Below are positions 30,632 through 34,374 of a stretch of 34,374 bases of DNA, piece after piece. The notes under the pieces were generated by a model. The model searched no databases, was not told the DNA's origin, and worked only from the letters and a program-made list of their open reading frames with translations. Source of the stretch: JACDAN01 sp963827705 (GTDB lineage: Bacteria; Actinomycetota; Thermoleophilia; Gaiellales; Gaiellaceae); NCBI GenBank assembly GCA_963827705.1, contig CAWHBN010000008.1:1-34374 (forward strand), read 5' to 3'. Both the position numbers and the translations under genes were made by a program. The stretch's first letter is position 1. Each line of letters opens with the position of its first letter.

Positions 30632-31588
30632 GTGAAACTCCTGCTCGCCGTCATGTTCGTCGCAGCCGTCAGCCTCGGGATCGCAGCACCGGACGCCGCG
30701 CGCAAGCCGGTCGTCATCGCCCCTGGGGTGACAATCGGCGGCGTCCCGGTCGGCGGCAAGATGTCCGAGGCCGCCAGAACCCGCGTGGAGGCGGCGTTCG
30801 GCCGGCCGCTCCGGCTGCAGTTCCGGGACAAGCGGTGGCGGATCAGCCCTCGATACCTCGGAGCCAGCGCGGGAATCGACGGCGCGGTCTCGAGGGCGCT
30901 TCTCGCCCCGCCAGGCACGCTGGTTCGCCTTCAGGTCTCCTCGACGCAGCCGCGGATCCGCCGCTACGTCAACCGCCTCGACCGGCTCTTCTCCTACGAG
31001 CCCGTGGACACGCAGGTGGTCGGCGTGACCGGCGGGCGACCTCAGTTCACCGAGGCGAAGACCGGGCTGACCGTCGAGAAGGCCGGGATGGCGAAGGCGA
31101 TCACCCGCGCGCTGGCGAGCACCAACCGGCGCAGGCCGATCGAGCTGATCGTGAGCACCGTCGAGCCGAAGGTCACACCGGCGAACTACGGCCCGGTCGT
31201 GATCATCCACCGCGGCGCGAACGGGCTCTCGCTCTTCGACGGCCCGACTCTCGTGCGCCGGTTCGGGGTGGCGACCGGCAGCTCTCAATACCCGACACCG
31301 CTCGGCACGTACAGCATCGCGACGAAACAGATGAACCCGTGGTGGATCCCGCCGCCCGAGTCGGAGTGGGCCAAGGACGCGAAGCCGATCCCGCCCGGGC
31401 CGGGCAACCCGCTCGGAACCCGGTGGATGGGCCTCACGGCACCGCTCGTCGGGATTCACGGGACGCCCGACGCGGCGTCGATCGGCTACTCGGCCTCCCA
31501 CGGCTGCATCCGCATGCGCGTGCCGGAGGCGGAATGGCTCTTCGAGCAGGTGAACGTCGGCACGCCGGTCATGATCGTCCCGGCTTAA
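30632..31588 (+). CDS. L,D-transpeptidase (YkuD domain), exported
   Basis: A 318-residue cell-wall enzyme that makes 3-3 cross-links in peptidoglycan or attaches proteins to it. A signal peptide covers residues 1 to about 22 (LLLAVMFVAAVSLGIAAPDA). The middle (about 40-185) looks like the PG_binding_4-type region that precedes YkuD in many actinobacterial enzymes. The YkuD site is His276 (GIHGTPD) with SHGCIRM at about 289-295, where Cys292 is the nucleophile. TGSSQYPTPLGTYSI is also typical. The start is GTG 30632. The TAA stop shares its last A with an inverted repeat. Confidence 0.92.
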   Translation: MKLLLAVMFVAAVSLGIAAPDAARKPVVIAPGVTIGGVPVGGKMSEAARTRVEAAFGRPLRLQFRDKRWRISPRYLGASAGIDGAVSRALLAPPGTLVRLQVSSTQPRIRRYVNRLDRLFSYEPVDTQVVGVTGGRPQFTEAKTGLTVEKAGMAKAITRALASTNRRRPIELIVSTVEPKVTPANYGPVVIIHRGANGLSLFDGPTLVRRFGVATGSSQYPTPLGTYSIATKQMNPWWIPPPESEWAKDAKPIPPGPGNPLGTRWMGLTAPLVGIHGTPDAASIGYSASHGCIRMRVPEAEWLFEQVNVGTPVMIVPA

Positions 31589-31754
31589 GGAGGGCTTGGC
31601 GAAACGCCTGCTGAGCCGCAGGGCCGCGCTGACCGCCCCGAGGACTGCGTCCTCAGTCGCGCCCGTATCTCATTCGATACGAACGCTCCCTGCGTCCTTG
31701 CCTCGGAACGGCCATCGCACCCCTGCGACGAGCGACGTTCCACCAAGCCCTCCT
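31588..31754. repeat. Interval bounded by a 12-bp inverted repeat, with internal hairpins
   Basis: AGGAGGGCTTGG (31588-31599) and CCAAGCCCTCCT (31743-31754) are perfect inverted repeats. With mismatches they extend to about 21 bases (17 of 21). Each copy starts at the stop codon of one of the two convergent genes, so both transcripts would begin their 3' UTR with nearly the same sequence. Inside are two small perfect stems: GAGGAC-TGC-GTCCTC and CGTATC-TCATTC-GATACG. CGCAGGG and CCCTGCG could also pair. No coding sequence is seen. It could be a long cruciform terminator or a small non-autonomous element. Confidence 0.5.
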
Positions 31755-32319
31755 AGAGCGTCGCGTCCAGGACGCCCGTCAGCGGACGGGGCATCTCCTC
31801 GAGATCGAGCGCTTCGACCAGATACTCCGCGTAGCGGATCTTGCGGCGGCCGCCGCTGCCCATGAAGCGCCGAAGCTGCTCCTCGACGGGCTGGCCCTGC
31901 CACGCGGGCTGTTTCTGCAGTGTTCGAAAGGACTGGAGGTCGCCTCGAGTCTCGGCGATCCGCTCGACCGACGCGGCGCCATGGGCCCGAATCAGCTCGT
32001 CCTCGAGATCCCGGACGCAGACGTAGAAGCCGAGCCGCTCCATGTCGGCCCGGGTCAGATTCGAACCGAGGCCGGTCCGCTCGAGGCCCCGCCGGAACTC
32101 GTTCTCCTCCTGCACATCGCAGAGACCGGCCAGCTCGAGGCCCTGGCCGCGCGGGCCGTACAGCTCGAGGAATCGGCCGATCGCCTGGGCGCCTCCCATC
32201 GAGACGACAGCGACGCCCTCCGCTGCGAGGTCGCGACCCTGCCGCTGGGCGAGCGCCTCGACCGCGTGCCGGTCGCTCACTCCCTCGACGAGGACAACCG
32301 TTCGGGCGTCGAGTTCCAT
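31753..32319 (-). CDS. Small stand-alone TOPRIM (OLD-type) domain protein
   Basis: A 188-residue protein whose N-terminus shows TOPRIM features: VVLVEGVSDRHAVEALA (Glu12) and VVSMGGAQAIGRF, then LAGLCDVQEENEF (Asp68, Glu71). This is the pattern of the OLD-type TOPRIM nucleotidyl transferase/hydrolase domain. There is no ATPase domain, unlike full OLD nucleases. The C-terminal half (VERIAETRGDLQSFRTLQKQ...) is helical and not recognised. ATG 32319 has an AGGAG ribosome binding site 8 bases upstream. It is divergent from the Tet(M)-like gene. A nucleic-acid role is likely but unproven. Confidence 0.75.
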   Translation of the reverse strand: MELDARTVVLVEGVSDRHAVEALAQRQGRDLAAEGVAVVSMGGAQAIGRFLELYGPRGQGLELAGLCDVQEENEFRRGLERTGLGSNLTRADMERLGFYVCVRDLEDELIRAHGAASVERIAETRGDLQSFRTLQKQPAWQGQPVEEQLRRFMGSGGRRKIRYAEYLVEALDLEEMPRPLTGVLDATL

Positions 32320-32405
32320 ATGCTTCACTCCTAGCACCGGCGCCGACCAAGGAGAGTCATGCGTCCAGCACTCATGTCCATCGCGAAGGGCTTTTCGACC
32401 TATTC

Positions 32406-32410
32406 GGAGG
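32406..32410 (+). promoter_or_regulatory. Ribosome binding site deciding a TTG start
   Basis: GGAGG lies 9 bases before TTG 32420, the start of the Tet(M)-like GTPase. The ATG at 32413 is in another frame and too close to this site. Confidence 0.55.
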
Positions 32411-32419
32411 GTATGAGGC

Positions 32420-34342
32420 TTGCTGGAACGAACGCTCAACTTGGGAATCCTGGCGCATGTAGACGCCGGTAAGACGACTCTCACCGAGCGGCTGCTCTAC
32501 GCCGCCGGCGTCATCGACGAGCTCGGACGCGTCGATGACGGCACCACACAGACAGACACGCTGCCGCTGGAGCAGCGGCGCGGGATCACGATCAAGTCCG
32601 CCGTCGTGTCCTTCGCGATCGACGACGTTCGGGTCAACCTGATCGACACGCCGGGCCACCCCGACTTCATCGCCGAGGTGGAGCGGGTGCTGAGCGTGCT
32701 CGACGGGGCCGTGCTCGTGATCTCCGCGGTCGAGGGCGTCCAGTCGCAGACGCCGCTGCTGATGCGGGCGCTGCAGCGGCTGGGCGTTCCGACACTGATC
32801 TTCGTGAACAAGCTCGACCGCGTCGGAGCGGACCCCGACCGCGTGCTGGAGGAGATCTCGGCGAGGCTGACCCCGGCGATCGTCCCGGTCGACGACCGAG
32901 CAAGGCTGGCCGAGGTGCTCGCCGACCTGGACGAGTCCCTCCTGGCCGAATACGTCGAGGGCGACGGGCTCCCGTATGGGCGCTTGCGAGCGGAGCTCGC
33001 GGCGCAGACCGGCCGGGCGCTCGTGCATCCCGTGTTCGTCGGCTCGGCGAAGACCGGAGAGGGCGTCGACGATTTGATGTCCGGGATCGCCGAGCTGCTG
33101 CCCGCGTCCGCCGGTGACGCCGAGGGGGCAGCCTCGGGATCCGTCTTCAAGATCGAGCGCGGGACGGCCGGCGAGAAGATCGCCTACGTCCGGATGTTCT
33201 CCGGCACCGTCCACGCACGGGAGCGGTTGAACGACGAGAAGGTGACGGCGATCAGCGTCTTCGACGCCGGGGATGCCGAGCAGCGCGCGTCGGTCTCCGC
33301 CGGAGAGATCGCGAAGCTCTGGGGCCTCGGGAGCATCCAGATCGGCGACCGGATCGGAGAGGCACCGCCGCCGCGGCGGGAGTTCGCGCCGCCGACGCTG
33401 GAATCGGTCATCGTCCCGACCGACCCGGATGACGGAGCTGGGCTCCGAGTCGCGCTCGGGCAGCTCGCCGAGCAGGACCCGCTCATCGAGGTCAGGCAAG
33501 ACGACGAGCGTCACCAGATCTCCGTGTCTCTCTACGGCGAGGTGCAGAAGGAGGTCATCCAGGCGACGCTCGCCGAGGACTACGGCATCGACGTCGAGTT
33601 CCACGAGACGACGCCGATCTACATCGAGCGTCTGCGGCGGCTGGGTGAGGCGATCGTGATCCTCAATACCGAGACGAACCCGTATCGAGCCACGATCGGC
33701 CTGCGCGTCGAGCCTGCTCGTGAGGGCTCCGGTCTCGAGTTCCGACTGGAAGTCGACCACCGCCGGGTGCCGCTCTACGCCTTCAAGAAGCTCGAGAGCT
33801 TCGGGTCGGCCATGGAGGAATACGTCCGCGAGCAGCTGCAGGAAGGTCTCTATGGATGGCGCGTGCCGGACTGCGTCGTCACCATGACCGACTCCAACTA
33901 CAGCTCGCCGGACGGCCCGCAGTCGACGCGCGGGCCGCTCAGCACGCCCGCCGATTTCCGCAAGCTCGCTCCCATCGTCGTGATGCAGGCGCTCGAGTCG
34001 GCGGGGACCGTGGTCTGCGAGCCGACGGCCCGCCTGGTGCTCGAGGTCCCGACGCACGCCGTCGGAGCGGTCATCCCGGCGCTCGCGCGGCTGGGAGCGA
34101 CGTTCGAGACGCCGGCACCCGATGGTGAGAGGTCCACGATCACCGCGGTCCTGCCGGCCACCCGAGCGGACGAGCTGCATCGCGAGCTGCCCGCGCTGAC
34201 GGGTGGAGAGGGCGTGCTCGATTCCAGCTTCGCCGGCTACCAGCCGGTGGGCGGTGACCCGCCGACCCGGCGCCGGACGAGGCCGAACCCGCTCAACCTG
34301 GGCGAGTACGTGGCACGGGTCGAACGCCGCCTGGGCCCATGA
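32420..34342 (+). CDS. Tet(M)/Tet(O)/OtrA-like ribosomal protection GTPase (EF-G superfamily)
   Basis: A 640-residue translational GTPase, the same length as Tet(M) (639). G1 is AHVDAGKT (residues 12-19), the switch region has RRGITIKSAVVSF, G3 is DTPGHPDF and G4 is NKLD. The C-terminal half follows Tet(M): EVQKEVIQATLAEDYGIDVEF, GPLSTPADFRKLAPIVVMQA, and the last block GYQPVGGDPPTRRRTRPN, like the GYH...GEP...RRPN ending of Tet(M). The family binds the ribosome and expels tetracycline. The loop before STPADFR reads RGP where Tet(M) has YSP, so resistance is not certain. The start is TTG 32420 with GGAGG 9 bases upstream. No mobile element is adjacent, suggesting an intrinsic gene. Confidence 0.9.
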   Translation: MLERTLNLGILAHVDAGKTTLTERLLYAAGVIDELGRVDDGTTQTDTLPLEQRRGITIKSAVVSFAIDDVRVNLIDTPGHPDFIAEVERVLSVLDGAVLVISAVEGVQSQTPLLMRALQRLGVPTLIFVNKLDRVGADPDRVLEEISARLTPAIVPVDDRARLAEVLADLDESLLAEYVEGDGLPYGRLRAELAAQTGRALVHPVFVGSAKTGEGVDDLMSGIAELLPASAGDAEGAASGSVFKIERGTAGEKIAYVRMFSGTVHARERLNDEKVTAISVFDAGDAEQRASVSAGEIAKLWGLGSIQIGDRIGEAPPPRREFAPPTLESVIVPTDPDDGAGLRVALGQLAEQDPLIEVRQDDERHQISVSLYGEVQKEVIQATLAEDYGIDVEFHETTPIYIERLRRLGEAIVILNTETNPYRATIGLRVEPAREGSGLEFRLEVDHRRVPLYAFKKLESFGSAMEEYVREQLQEGLYGWRVPDCVVTMTDSNYSSPDGPQSTRGPLSTPADFRKLAPIVVMQALESAGTVVCEPTARLVLEVPTHAVGAVIPALARLGATFETPAPDGERSTITAVLPATRADELHRELPALTGGEGVLDSSFAGYQPVGGDPPTRRRTRPNPLNLGEYVARVERRLGP

Positions 34343-34374
34343 GCGTCGCGGGCCGGGCGTCGCAGCTCGTTTGC
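34339..34374 (+). CDS. Start of a further gene, cut by the window edge
   Basis: ATG 34339 overlaps the stop of the Tet(M)-like gene by 4 bases (ATGA), the usual coupling pattern here, and the frame (MSVAGRASQLVC) is open to the end of the window. Only 12 codons are visible, so no function can be given. Confidence 0.4.
   Translation, partial: MSVAGRASQLVC

Noticed and set aside
32413..32472. Short frame starting at ATG 32413 overlapping the Tet(M)-like start, considered as an attenuator leader peptide
   Set aside because: It overlaps the coding region in another frame instead of preceding it, has no attenuator hairpins, and is not supported by conservation visible here.
32372..34180. 602-codon open frame on the minus strand opposite the Tet(M)-like gene
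   Set aside because: Composition is repetitive Arg/Asp/Leu/Val; the GTPase motifs are on the plus strand.

Overview
The window is about 34.4 kb of very GC-rich DNA with densely packed genes. Many starts are ATGA/GTGA overlaps, GTG and TTG starts are common, and several genes have a TAnnnT box only 6-7 bases before the start codon (leaderless-type promoters). Together with a PcaR-type IclR regulator, a DUF2277 protein, a YihY/BrkB protein and the gene content overall, this points to a high-GC actinobacterium, perhaps of the Thermoleophilia/Gaiellales type. The placement is inferred from style, not from a marker gene. No rRNA, tRNA, CRISPR array, transposase or integrase is visible. No stretch longer than about 170 bases lacks a gene.

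Left part (1-3259, + strand): the end of an ABC importer operon of the nitrate/sulfonate/taurine type, with two permeases, an ATPase and a substrate-binding protein. The binding protein carries a cupredoxin-like C-terminal tail that is out of frame by one base. A strong hairpin (3269-3299) separates it from a convergent ThDP-dependent decarboxylase of the benzoylformate decarboxylase (MdlC) type, which also carries a one-base frameshift near its 3' end.

Centre-left (4910-15918): an aromatic catabolic cluster. A PcaR-like IclR regulator is divergent from mdlC and is followed by an aromatic-type aldehyde dehydrogenase and then a tightly coupled run: pcaI-pcaJ-pcaH-pcaG-pcaB-pcaD-pcaC, a MetE-like zinc methyltransferase homologue, pobA and an MFS transporter. 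Read as a pathway: aryl-glyoxylate -> aryl aldehyde -> (4-hydroxy)benzoate -> protocatechuate (PobA) -> 3-carboxymuconate (PcaGH) -> PcaB -> PcaC -> PcaD -> 3-oxoadipate -> 3-oxoadipyl-CoA (PcaIJ). The final thiolase (pcaF) and a mandelate-oxidising enzyme are not in the window. A 15-bp quasi-palindrome matching at 13 of 15 positions lies in the mdlC/pcaR intergenic region and upstream of the aldehyde dehydrogenase; it is a good candidate for the PcaR operator.

Centre (15936-22225): mixed single genes. They are a small conserved protein of unknown function, an alpha/beta hydrolase, a YihY/BrkB membrane protein, a zinc alcohol dehydrogenase, a secreted HExxH metalloprotease, a berberine-bridge-like FAD oxidoreductase (probable CTG start) and a DUF2277 protein.

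Centre-right (22236-29635, - strand): an ABC-2 exporter with one ATPase and four permeases, apparently two tandem copies of an A-B permease pair. Upstream are hyuB and hyuA (hydantoinase/oxoprolinase family). hyuB seems to have lost its stop codon through a small indel.

Right (29663-34374): an HhH-GPD DNA glycosylase, an L,D-transpeptidase, a small TOPRIM protein, a Tet(M)-like ribosomal protection GTPase and the first codons of a further gene. The L,D-transpeptidase and TOPRIM genes converge on an interval of about 165 bp bounded by a 12-bp perfect inverted repeat.

Three genes (binding protein, mdlC, hyuB) show signs of single-base indels at short G or A runs. This may reflect sequence or assembly error rather than true pseudogenes.
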